In this document: piece by piece, positions 1-11,600 of the stretch
Numbering within the stretch: the first letter of the stretch is position 1
How the letters are laid out: every line of letters starts with the position of its first letter
Source: Mytilus trossulus
Lineage: Eukaryota > Mollusca > Bivalvia > Mytilida > Mytilidae
Direction of reading: 5' to 3'
DNA length: 64,000 nt
NCBI RefSeq assembly: GCF_036588685.1
Contig: NC_086374.1
Coordinates: 19,212,886-19,276,885 of the forward strand
Program-made: the position numbers and the translations under genes
The notes under the pieces: model-generated
What the model saw: only the letters and a program-made list of their open reading frames with translations
Databases searched by the model: none
Told to the model about the DNA's origin: nothing

Positions 1-872
1 CTGTAATAAAGTACAACTTACAATTTTTAAAATCCTCCTGTTACAATATGGTACCAATGAAGCACTCAAATGTACATGACAAATTATCAAAATCCGATTA
101 TTTTATAGATTTATAAGCATTTTAATTGAAGAAAACTGGTATATATATATGTTTTCTTTGATTTATAATGATGGTTTTTTCATGATTTATAAATAGTGAT
201 TGCATCAATTGTGATACCATATTTCTCTCTAGACAGTTATAAAGTTTTCTAGAATTTGAATGCCAAGAGTGCAGAAATTTTGTATTGAAATTTGAAAGAC
301 AATCATTTGAAAGGAGAGTCTGTTTCTCTAATAATTTTAAATAATATGCATAAACCTTCTTTTCCAGAATCTGCAAATATGAGTTCTTTCTGCTAACCTC
401 ATCAGACAGTCACCTTTTTGTGTGACATCTCAATTGGAAATTCAGAGAAAAGCAAGAAAATTTGTCTATATAGATAATTGAATTTGAATCTGACATATAG
501 AAGTTATGAGATCAAACAAACCACATGATGATTTAATAAAAAAAAAATCAGATGTGCCATCAAAACAAATGATTTTTCACAGGCTCGAATTCTGGATGGG
601 CTAAACCTGTATTTCTAGCACATCAACTTACCCTTAACCTACCAAAATGATATGCAGTGAAAATAAAAACAATAAAAAGATTGTTTTCCAATAAGAATGA
701 CCACTTGTTTAAACATAGAAATAAAACACAACAAATTGAAGTGTGAAGCAGGCAAGGAACAAACATGATTTATATTTCAGCACCCCATTATTCTGTATTC
801 TGCAGGCATGTTTTGTCCATTATTCTCTATCTAGACACTCTGAAAACTAAATAGCTGCTACATATTTCAGTG

Positions 873-1442
873 TTAAGGGGGCTCGCGGGTCTAAATCATT
901 TTTTTTATTTAATATAAGATTTCGCTAATTTTTTCTATAAATGAACTTTATCTTATATCTAATAGAAAAATAAAATAAAAATGAGGGGTCACCGATCAAT
1001 TACGCTCACAATCTGCCTTCGAAAGAAGCATACATTTTTGTAAAGGTACTTTTTTGCTGTTGAACTAATAGGAGAAAAAGAGGTAATATCGAAATAAAAA
1101 AAGGTCCTAATTACAGAAATCGCTTAAAATTTACAATTATTTAGTATATGTACAGCTTATTTGAAAACAATAATAAAAAATATAGGTCAGCGATGAGTAA
1201 AAAAAGATATTTTAATTTTAATGCCAAAATATAGCATTTTTTCACCAAAGGGAGATAATTTGGAGCTTTTCAATGATACAAACTTTTTAAAAGTAATCTG
1301 GGGCCGAACAGAATTGATTTTTTTGGTAAATTTTTGTATCATATCATTAAGTAATAACTAATATTGTAATGAATAGAATTTGTTATGAAAAAACAAATGT
1401 TTAATTTTTTGCCGAAATTTTTGTACCCGCGAGCCTCCTTAA
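873..1442. mobile_element. TTAA-bounded non-autonomous DNA element, 570 bp
   Basis: The ends are inverted repeats of 18 bp with one mismatch: TTAAGGGGGCTCGCGGGT at 873-890 and its complement at 1425-1442. The outermost TTAA on both sides fits a TTAA target duplication, as used by the piggyBac and Kolobok superfamilies. There is no transposase frame inside. The class assignment is inference from the ends only. Confidence 0.6.
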
Positions 1443-1643
1443 ATAGATTATTGCAACATGTTGATACACATTACACACAATTTATGATTATTTAATACAT
1501 TGCGGTACATGTGTGCTGCCAATTTTTGCAATAACATAAATGTACCATGTTTTCATTGAGATAATTATATTGTGCTTGGGGTTTACTGTGACGATACAGT
1601 GACAAGATGTTTAACTGTCTACACATTTACTTAAGGCTGTAAG

Positions 1644-1750
1644 ATGGATAGATATAAAAAAGAAGATGTGGTATGATTGCCAATGAGACAACTGTCCACA
1701 AGAGACCTAAATGACATACATTAACAACTATATGTCACCAAGTATTCAAG
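1644..1750 (+). repeat. Interspersed GATGTGGTATGATT repeat, fragment
   Basis: The stretch carries AAGAAGATGTGGTATGATT, then CAATGAGACAACT and CCACAAGAGACC. The same string order recurs at 3828-4055, in diverged form at 30383-30560, and inverted at about 19128-19275. I remember this as a very common mussel repeat; that is recollection, not a search. Confidence 0.6.
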
Positions 1751-1964
1751 TTAATATTAATTTTAGCTTACAATCTGACTTTTAGATAGAAATCAAACTT
1801 GATTTCAATTTCATACTAAAAAACTTAGTAAAACAAAAATCTACATGAATATATGTGAAATTTGTTTTTGTTGTTTTAGATAAAAATATTAATTGGTTGG
1901 TAATTTGATTATATGAAAATTAATTGTCTTATATATTTTATTATTATTTTCAGATTAAAAGAAA

Positions 1965-3572
1965 ATGTCTGCTTTTCTAAGAACTTTTAGTCTACCATCA
2001 TTTATTGGTTTGGGTGGATATGGATTGTATGTCATTGCCAAGAATACTTTATTCCTTGGACAGGAGGACGTACAGTTATGTGATTATTATAATCAACCAA
2101 TAGATATGTCTGATGAACTGAAGGATATAGAAAAAGAGGTAAAAGAAATTCGTACTATGTTTATTTTTGTCATGTCCTATTTGAACAGTTCTTCACAGAA
2201 CTTAAAACTGTCAGAAGATAGGAATATAATTAATTCCTTGATCACGTAAAATTGAGGACACTAAGAAACAATCACAATCATAGCTGATGACAATTTTGTC
2301 TTGCCTGCATATATTGTCACTTAACTTTATAAATGTTACTGAAAAGATAAATTCTAATCCTGGTCTTTTGTTGTCTAAAACCTTGCATGTCTTTGACAGT
2401 ATAAGTAACAGTTTAGTGTTTTGGCCTCTGTTGATGTTTCATAGCCTAGAGGGGAATAATTGGTGTTTGTGCATTATCATTTGGCAGAAAAAACCTTCTG
2501 AAACAACTTTTGGATATTTTTCTATGTCGTTCATGCTAGATTGACCATGATTCAAAGTTTATTCAATAGTTCATGTATCTTTGATATAGGGAATAATTTT
2601 AATTTGTATAGATTTGATTCTTTAAGATTAGGTCACACTAAAATAGACCACACTTGATTTATATTTCATGCTTTTCATTTCTAAATCATTTAAATCTTTG
2701 TTCAGAAAAAGGCAAACTCTGTAACATAGATTCTTTGTAGTTTTACTCTGGTAGAAATTGATATACATATGTTATTTAATTATGAATGATCTGTCAGTGT
2801 ATTAACTTCATTTCTTTTATTGTAGCTTATACTGAAATTGGATTGGGAAGTGAAGTTGTTAGCCAATATCCGATTATTTATGAGCGAAGAGATTGAGATG
2901 TGTCATAGAGGTTTGATAAATGCCAAAACTGGTGCTATAATAGGAATACCACAGACATTTCACTGCCATAAAGTCAGTGATATATCATGTTGGGATGATA
3001 TCTGTAAATTTTATAACATTTCTCTTGACAAATCATCTGAAAGTCCAAAAGAACTCGGAGAAGCATTAATCCTTAGTAACAAAGCCAAAAAGTTTGCTAT
3101 TGCACGAGAAGTATTTTTAGCCAAAAGTTATCATAAGTTTATGCCGCTATTATTCATGTTTTCGTCAGGATTCCTAACATACACAGTGTGGTACTATTTG
3201 GAAAAGCCATTGAAATCAAAAGCATTAATTAGAAATTGTGTGCATATATTTGGCATTCTGTTGATGGTAAAATTGTACTTAGAAATGATGATTGTTTATA
3301 CACGTAGACTAGAACGCAAAGTTGATGTGGCAGCTTGTAAGATGGAGGAAGATTATGCTGAAGGTGGAATTGAATATTACGATAAACTAATTAAAACTCA
3401 GCAGGTTGTAAGTCTCCTGCAGAATGACAAGGAACTAAGCATAATAGATCAAATGTTAGGTACTGTTTCAAGCTTTTCTAGAAGTCGTCATTTAACATTA
3501 GAGGATAGAAGAAAAACGGTTGAAAACTATGTAAATAAATTGACTGAAGAACAGAAATCAACAAACAGTTAA
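1965..3572 (+). CDS. TMEM177: Transmembrane protein 177 (mitochondrial, COX2 assembly)
   Basis: Two coding exons, 1965-2138 and 2826-3572, join in phase 0 across a 687-bp GT-AG intron to give 306 residues; the human protein is about 311. The start is secure because an in-frame TAA at 1956-1958 sits just upstream, right after an acceptor-like CAG. Diagnostic family strings are AKKFAIAREV and YAEGGIEYYDKL, matching AQKFALAREV and YACGGVEFYEKL in the human protein as I remember it. Hydrophobic segments lie near residues 12-30, in the middle (KFMPLLFMFSSGFLTYTVWY) and just after it (VHIFGILLMVKLYLEMMIVY). TMEM177 is an inner-membrane protein that associates with COX20 and newly made COX2. The 94-codon frame continuing past 2138 is intron read-through. 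BBS5 converges on it from the right. Confidence 0.9.
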
Positions 3573-3605
3573 AAACAGGATCTGATAATAGTATTTGATT
3601 TTAGA

Positions 3606-3611
3606 AATAAA
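3606..3611 (+). terminator. Candidate polyadenylation signal of TMEM177
   Basis: AATAAA starts 34 bases after the stop codon and is followed by a GT-rich stretch (TGTGTTTTGTTTTG). This would give a very short 3' UTR. Confidence 0.55.
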
Positions 3612-3727
3612 TGATTAGTGTGTTTTGTTTTGAATGTGTTCCTACTTTAGTCACACAAAAAGCCTGGATTTGTATCGCAAAGAAATTACATTAATACCTT
3701 TGAAATTTGTGATTTTTGGTTTGAAAT

Positions 3728-3831
3728 AACTTAGTCTATGGAGTTTTAATATAAACTTAGTCTATGGAGTTTGAATATAAACTTAGTCTATAGAGTTTGA
3801 ATATAAACTTAGTCAATGGAGTTTGAATATA
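3728..3831 (+). repeat. 26-bp tandem repeat, four copies
   Basis: Units beginning AACTTAGTCTATGGAG start at 3728, 3754, 3780 and 3806 with only a few substitutions. The array runs straight into the start of the GATGTGG-family repeat. Confidence 0.9.
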
Positions 3832-4055
3832 AAAAAGAAGATGTGGTATGATTTCCAATGAGGCAACTCTCCACAAAAGACCAAATGACACAGAAATGAA
3901 CAATTAAAGGTCACTGTATGGCCTTCAACAATGAGCAAAGTCTATACTGCATAGTCAGCTATAAAAGGCCCCCAAATGACAATGTAAAACAATTCAAACG
4001 AGAAAAATAACGGCCTAATTTATGTACAAAATATGAATGAAAAACAAATATGAAG
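3828..4055 (+). repeat. Interspersed GATGTGGTATGATT repeat, longer copy
   Basis: This is the most complete copy in the window. It runs from AAGAAGATGTGGTATGATT through a segment on gaccaaatgacacag to an A-rich tail near 4050. No B-box-like tRNA promoter is evident, so whether it is a SINE is unresolved. Confidence 0.55.
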
Positions 4056-5589
4056 CTTGTTTAATCTTAATCAAACTTAGTACAGAAAAACAAACATAAA
4101 TCCATACCTTGAAAAAATGCTACTATTTCAAGCATGATTCAAATACGTACCTCATTTAATTAAAATGAAATCAAATAAACTAAACGCAGCTATCACATTT
4201 TTTATGATGATGATACCCTCTTGAATAGAAAAGGAATGATATCGGGTATTTATTCATGATCAGTACATGCACAGCAAATAACACAAAAAGAACAGCATTT
4301 ATATAGCTGTTCTTCATCTCAATTCATCTTTGTTTAATAGAACCCAATAGGTTTGTCTGAACACTGCCAGCTCTTAGATACCTGTCATAAATTGTTTCCA
4401 AAATATCTACATGTATTCTACTTAAATCAGCAAGCAAAATGCAAATTGAATGCAAACTTTACCTAAAATATCCATATAGGATCATATATTAGCTGAGGGA
4501 ATTTTATGCAGAAAGAAGTTGGCATTGTATTTTACAACTACAAGGGTAATAAAAACAAAGGATTTTAGGTATACATCCATAACTCAAAATAGGTATTTGC
4601 ACAGCAAAAATTACACAAAAATCAAAGGAACAGTGTTTTTTTTTTAATGCTGTTCTTCATCTCAAGGCCACAGTGAAGATTTCAACACAGAGCAAATAAA
4701 CACTCTCACCTCACTGCAAGTTTAAGAATGCCTCTAGAAAATAATTCAAAAACTATAAATATAAAACTTACTGCATGTAGAATATATTCTGGTAATGTAG
4801 GTATCAATAAAAGACAAGGGACTGGTGAACCTTGTAGAACTATAAACTGTGTGTAAGTCTGTGTCAAACAGATGTTATAGACACAAAGAATACGTAATTT
4901 TTCTTGCCAACTCCATTCTCCAACAAAGAATTAGTGCTTTTATTCCAGATATTGATCTTATTGTCATTGTGAAACTGAAGGAAAAAAAGAGGTTAATGTT
5001 AACAAATCACAATCTATAATAGGTCGAAGTATCTGATGAAAACTGCAATGATATTCAAAACAATCCCACCGCAATATACAAAAACAAAATGAACATTCAG
5101 ACAATCACTGGACTAATCAGGGTATTTGTTAGATAATGACAGGAAATAATGTTGAAAAGGGGACATAATTTGAAATACCTTGTGTGACTATTTCAATAAT
5201 AAAACAGAAAAAAAGAGAGAATGTTAAAAAGAACAAATAAGTACAAATAAGATACTAAGATAAACTAACATAGGCAGATAGAAATTTGGTTGATTATATA
5301 GGGAATCACTGAACATGACTGGAGAGGGCCCCCCCCCCTTAGGTCAGTCATTTTTGTCTAGTATGTTACTTTTGTTGCAGAAAGATAGGGAAAGTGATCT
5401 AATGGCGGCAGCAGCAGCTATAGCTATCTTCGTAAAAGCTTTATATTTTAGAAGCTAGAAAACCTGGATGCTTCATTCTTTGTATATAGATGCCTTATGT
5501 TCCGTAGTCGCCTTATGTCCCCCTTGGGACAAAGTGGATTAAATCGAGTAAGTCCGCCTTATGTTACGAAGTGTTTGTCTGTCATATTT

Positions 5590-6650
5590 CCATTGTCCTT
5601 GACCTCATTTTCATGGTTCAATGACTACATGAAAACCTCAACCTCATTTCATGGATCAGTGAACAAGATTAATAAGTTATTATGGTCAAATCCATAAATC
5701 AGATACTGTAAATTCAGAAATTATTGCGTGCACACATACCTGCCAACTGTCACTATTTGTGGGGGATATCCCCAAATGGAAATTTTGAAAGAGCAATTTA
5801 GTGCACAATTTCAAACAAAACAATTAATTTTACAATGGCAATAGGCTAGTAAAATTATAAAGAAGCAAAAAAACAACATTAAAATGTATTTGGAGGCTCC
5901 CTTGAAGGTTTTGTTGGACTAATAATTGCAAATTTTGAAGAATGGTGTGAAATGCATGATTAACTATAGTGATTTCAGGAAAGTCTGCATACTGTTATAT
6001 GTATAATTTATCAGAGTTTTTATTATTGCGATACTCATTCAGTCGCAATATTCGCATTAATAAAAACCTCACAATAATTTCTGAATTTACAGTACTATAA
6101 ACAATAGATCTACTTTTTTTGGTATTTGCAATGATTGTAAGGTGTACATGTCCAACTGGTAGGTGTCATCTGACTTTGACCTCATTTTAATGGTTCAGTG
6201 GTCAAAGTTAAATGTTTGGTCTTTTTTTCTAATATCATATGCAATAGGTCTTCTATATTTGGTGTATGGAAGGATTGTAAGGTGTACATGTCAGTCTCGC
6301 ATGTTTTGTTTGACTTTGACCTTATTTTGACGGTTCATTTCTCAGTGTTAAATTGTGGTTTGTTATTCTGTAACTATAAGCAATAGCAACCATATGTGTT
6401 GTATTATAGGAATGTCAGGTATATATTTCTGTCTGGCAGGCATCATCTGACCTTGACCTCATTTTCATGGTTCATTGGTCAATGTTATGTTTGTTCCTTA
6501 GTTACTATAAGCAATAGGTCAACTATATTTAATGCATAAATTAATTATAGAGTGTACATGTCTGTCTGGCATGGTTCATCTGAACTTGACCTCATTTTCA
6601 TGGTTTATTGAATGATTATAAGGTGAACATGTATTTCTCATTTTGGTTTA
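5590..6650 (+). repeat. Degenerate tandem array around GACCTCATTTTCATGG
   Basis: Blocks containing GACCTCATTTTCATGGTTCA, a reach of GCAATAGGTC, and AAGGTGTACATGT recur near 5600, 6178, 6317, 6454 and 6586 at spacings of about 132-139 bp in the right half. The same block type makes the array at 51905-52640. Confidence 0.75.
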
Positions 6651-6886
6651 TCTGTGTGCCCTCTTGTTTGTTTGTGTACAATCTTTATAAAAATATCTGA
6701 ACTTTTTGTTCACATTTGATACAATGCTGGCAATAGAGGTTGCTGAGGTATAATCTGTCATATGAAACTTTTTAATCCATATAGGTTGAAATAATTGATA
6801 ATCACTTTTAATTTCATAGAAGTATTTTTATGACTAAATTGCAGCTTTTGTTAACACAGTTTCAGAATTACATGTAAATAAAGGCA

Positions 6887-7590
6887 ACAGTAGTATACCG
6901 CTGTTCAAAACTCATAAATCCATAGACAAAAAACAAAATCAGGGTAACAAACTAAAACCGAGGGATACGCATTAAATAAAAGAGGAGAACAACGACATAA
7001 CACTAAAATGTAACAAACACAAAAACAGACAGAGCATCAGACAAAACCCCATGAGAATAACAAATATAACATCAAAACCAAATATCTGAATTTTGGATAG
7101 ACCAGTACTGTGACACTTCTTATCGCAATGTGAATTTACACTAAAAAATAAGAGAAAACAAACAACACAACGTTAAAATGTAATACACACTGAAACAAAC
7201 TATAATATAACAATGGACATATTCCTGACTTGGTACAGGGCATTTTTAAAGGAAAAAATGGTGGGTTGAACCTGGTTTTGTGGCATGCCAAACCTCACAC
7301 TTTTATGGCCATGTGAAATATAACATCAAAATGAGAACACAACACCACAGGACTACAATATAAATAAATTGGAGAACACAATTGACAAAGAATCACACGA
7401 ACAACAGCCAACAAAAGGCAACAAGTTCAAAATTTTAATACGCCAGAAGTGCATTTTGTCCACGCAAGACCAACTAGTGATGCCCAGATATAAAAGTTTG
7501 AAAGCCAAAACAAGTACAAAGTTGAACAGCATTGAGGACCAAAAGATCAAAAAAGTTGTGCCAAAAACGGCAAGGGTTTTCTGTTAGTTA
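6887..7590 (+). repeat. Long interspersed repeat, probable high-copy mussel element
   Basis: The sequence begins AAGGCAACAGTAGTATACCG and reads through strings on ATATAACATCAAAACC and GGTGGGTTGAACCTGG. I recognise this order from many mussel genomic sequences, from memory. It has no long open frame; the 72-codon frame at 7369-7587 lies inside it and shows no domain. What class of element it derives from I cannot tell. Confidence 0.5.
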
Positions 7591-8606
7591 CCAGAACATC
7601 CCTATTATTTAGAATAATTTTACAGTTGTGTATTCAGTGCTTTTGGAAAATAAAAAAAACAAATATAAGATGTTGATGTTAAATGTTTATTCATTAACAT
7701 AATGATACCAGATGTAGAATTAATAAATTACAAAATAAATATATCACAGTCACATGTTTTATGTTTACTGGAAACAAATAAAGGGAGATAATTAAACTTT
7801 TTTTTTTTAATAAGAAATGTAAATAAGATTTTTTATGACAAAAAGTTTCAAATTCTGCAGAGAGTTGTAGTGTTGATTTTGAAAGTACTTGTACACATAT
7901 ATGTATATTTTTAGTCTAAATTTCAACACTGTGTTTAATGTGGTACCCAACAACTTGACTAAAATTAATTTGGCTTGCTTAATTATCAAAAAATTTTGAC
8001 AAAATATTTACTTTGACCCTTTGAAAAAAATATAAAAATTTCTAAAAACTTGAACCAATCACTTCCTCAGAAAAAAATGGTTGGATATATTGCAGTTTGA
8101 CAAACACTTATTTTTGATCATTGAGAAGCTTAATATTTTATATTTAACAATACAATGTGATTAAAACGTTTAGCTGATTTTTACAGAGTTATCTCCCTAT
8201 AGTGTTAGGTACCACCTTTAGATGCATTTCATAAATAAACAAAACACATTGTTTAAATTACAGCATTTTTGTGTCAGACATAAGAAAGGTGATAAATGAA
8301 ATATATGACATTGGACGGACTACAAATATACACTTTCATTATTTATGACCACAAAAACAAAACTTTTTCTCAATAGCAAGCAAAGGAGGATAAATATTTG
8401 TTATCTTTTCACAATAATAAGGCAAATAGTTTCATACAAAAATCATGTAAACAATATAATAAAAAACAATATTGTCAGTTTATTGTATTTAATTTAATTT
8501 AATATTTAGATTTTAGAATACTAATCTCTATAATATTTTGTTCAGGTTGTGAAAACATTATAATGCTATTGAAAGCTAAAAAGTATGTTTTCCTGTAATA
8601 ATTGAA

Positions 8607-8612
8607 TTTATT
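8607..8612 (-). terminator. Candidate polyadenylation signal of BBS5
   Basis: TTTATT on the plus strand reads AATAAA on the coding strand, 80 bases beyond the BBS5 stop. Confidence 0.5.
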
Positions 8613-8692
8613 CCAGGAACTTAATTGAATTAAAATATAAACAATAAATTACAAAACAAACATGTATATTCATCATGTGATATTTTTGCACA

Positions 8693-11600
8693 TCATGCTA
8701 AGACATCCCACAATCCCTGTAAAGTAAAACCATCTCTTAGTTTCTCTATTGCCAGTCCTAATTCTTCTGAGTAAACTGGATCCCTGTCTTTGTCTTTGTT
8801 ACCATCAGCAAAATATGCCTGAAAAAATGAATTAAACTTAAACATATATATAAGAAGAAAACTGTTTCTTTTTTCAAACTATGTACAAATGAAATACACA
8901 TATGGTAGATAGCTGTCTATTCCCTGAATATCAGGATGTATTTTCTTTTGAATGTTAAAATACCACTGATTAATCAATAAATACATATCTAATTTCAAAT
9001 GATCTAAACAAAGAATTGTTCAATGCTTTATTCTTAAAGATATTTTGCTCTATAAAACATTGAATAAAGTTAAAGTTCAATGAAGAAAACTTACAGCGAA
9101 GGCATCTGATGATCCATCAGTCTCTATTTCAACATCATCTTGTATATTTTCTACTGTCAAATCTTCACCTTGTAGCTGTAAAACAGTTATAGATCAAAGA
9201 ATAAAGTTAGAGAATGAAAGAAGCAAACAGATAATAAACATAACCTTTGTACAGGTTTAGATATTGATATGTAATTTATTCTTAATACCTATGTCACAAA
9301 ACTCTACAATTACATCATGCAAGGAATAACAGTTCTGTAATTAAACAAGGATTCATCAGGATTATATCACTTTATATTGAATTAATATCAAATTATTCAT
9401 ACAAACAGGACAAAGGTTTCAAACATTATTTGGACCTCAGTGTTGTTTTGGTCCAGTAATTGTTCCAGCATAACTGGTACAGTCAGTATTTTAACAGTTT
9501 TTACATTATAAATGAGTATTACAATTTTTTTTACATTTACAGTGGTCATTTGGTCCAGTATTTGATGACATATTTCTGGACCAAACCATATATTACTGAA
9601 CATTGCCACATGTTGGGTGGACCTTGGGAATTACTGTATACAGCTAGTGGCAGATTTAGGCCTCCCCCTTTTTTAGAAAAAAATTGGTTGCTTATATAGG
9701 GAATCACTGAAGAGTGACTGGAGCAGCCCACTCTTAGGCAGTCAGTGGGCCCCCACTTATGAAAAATCCTGGATCCGCCCCTGTCAACTGAGACAGTCTA
9801 AGAATGTCTAAGTGTATGATTTACTGAATCTTCAGAGTGGCATAATATTTTCAATAATTTCAAACAGAAATCTATTATACAATAGCCAAATACTTTTAAA
9901 TAGTCAATTACCCTTTCCTCTGTTTCAAACTCGACACCAAAGATAGGACAGGAACTGTAGACTCTGTGTAAACTTTGTATCTCCTTCACTGTACCTTGTA
10001 ACTTCTCCACAGGATCTATCCTAAATCCTAACACATAACCACCACTCTAAAAATACAAGTGGAAAAAGTTAATACACACTGTTCAACACACATGATAGAT
10101 ATCACAAATGTAACTGGTAAAGGTAAGGTGCTAATACCAGTTATGTTTGTGTAGACTAGCACACACAACTAACTTTTAATTCACGATTATGTCAAACTTA
10201 GGAATTCTTGAGTATAAATTCACATTCGAAGTCCTATCTCAATGTATTACATGTCAGAGTGTAACTTACAATAATTTCTAAAAATTGGACCTGTTAACTT
10301 AGACTTTGGTAAATATCACAAAACAAATTTGTGCACATTTACCTATATATATCAGGTATGGAACTTAATAAACAATACTGTTTTTCGATGAAACCTGCAA
10401 AACTGAAGGAAAAGTTCAGGAGACAAAATAACTAATGGATGGACCAATAAAAAATACTCTTAACTTCATTTAAAGTATGATAACAAAAAGTTGCTTTATA
10501 GGTATATATTTATTGTGTACCAACATATTTCATATCTGAACTGCATCATATCCATATATGCAGGTTTAACTGTATATTATAATTATATTGAGTCATCTAT
10601 AATTTTCTCATGCTGATAGCAAGCAAAGTGAGCAATGACAATTGGCTCAATTGCCTGTATTTATTAACAAACTTAACTAATAGTACCATACATGCATGTA
10701 CAGAAAAGTAATTGAAAGCTTTACAAACTCTTGAGTTGTCATGATAAATTCAATAAACTGCAAACACTGATTCACTATACTTGTATAATGATATTTTCCT
10801 TGTCTAAACATGGTTTTTTTTGTGACAATTGAATTTTTACAATAAAAACACTGCTAACATTACTGATCTTACAGCACCAGTGAACAATTTTACAATAAGA
10901 CCTCTGATTTAAGAAAGACAGAGTAAGAGTAAGCCTGGTATATGAAGCAAGAACACAAAATGAAATTGAATCAAGAGCAAAACAATAAACATTAACAGCA
11001 AATTTAACTTTTTCAACATAACATGTAAAATGTAAACTCTAACAACAGGTTTTGCTTTAGAGTTTTTTATTTCTGCAAATGTGAGGTTATTCTTTTATAT
11101 TTACTTATATTATTTTAAAGGCAGATTCTTTACTTTCCTGTAAAAGAGCCTGAAGATTATGATAGATAATATATTCTACTTAATCTAAATAAGTAATGAT
11201 CTGTACCATTTTATAAAATATACTAATTTTTTTCTAAGTTTATAACAAAACTGCACAAAAATTATCATTTTCATATTGTTTAAATATAAGAATTGTTCTT
11301 ATTTAGTTATAAGGGGGTCTCAGTAACAGAGTAATCTAAATAGTCAAACTACTGTATCCCTAGCTTATCAACACTGTTGTTGTGAGTTCAGACCTCACAC
11401 CAGGCAGGTGTGCTAGACTACAATATTAATTGACAAGGAATGTCAGTTTCACTACTAAAGGGTAGTGATTCTCTTGGGGGCACTTCCCCTTTGTCAACCA
11501 ATAAAGACTGACCCCAAAATGGCATAACAGTGATGATAGTGGCATTAAATACCAATCAATCAATAATGAGTTATAACTTTTAAGAGAGTATTTACAAATA

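Larger units (their letters stand above)
1..1964. other. Spacer upstream of TMEM177
   Basis: I see no coding exon here. The stretch is AT-rich and holds a TTAA-flanked element (873-1442) and a fragment of the GATGTGG repeat family (about 1644-1750). An acceptor-like tract ending in CAG at 1951-1953 lies 11 bases before the TMEM177 start, so a 5' UTR intron probably ends there and the promoter lies further upstream, possibly outside the window. Confidence 0.6.
3573..8692. other. Spacer between convergent TMEM177 and BBS5
   Basis: I find no conserved exon. From left to right it holds the TMEM177 3' UTR, a 26-bp minisatellite, a GATGTGG-family repeat, a C-run with a partial CAGTGGCGGATCC-family copy (about 5280-5350), a degenerate tandem array (5590-6650), a diverged CCTGCCAAC end (about 5748-5757), a long interspersed repeat (6887-7590), and AT-rich sequence up to the BBS5 3' UTR. 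Confidence 0.6.

Noticed and set aside
2139-2249. Open frame continuing past TMEM177 exon 1
   Set aside because: It crosses a good donor (GAG/GTAAAA) and loses family similarity; the exon at 2826 continues the protein in phase.
3728-3831. Regular short repeats resembling a CRISPR array
   Set aside because: Units are head-to-tail without unique spacers and the genome is animal; the same holds for 45631-45783 and 57717-57870.
7369-7587. 72-codon open frame
   Set aside because: It lies in a high-copy interspersed repeat and shows no domain or conserved pattern.
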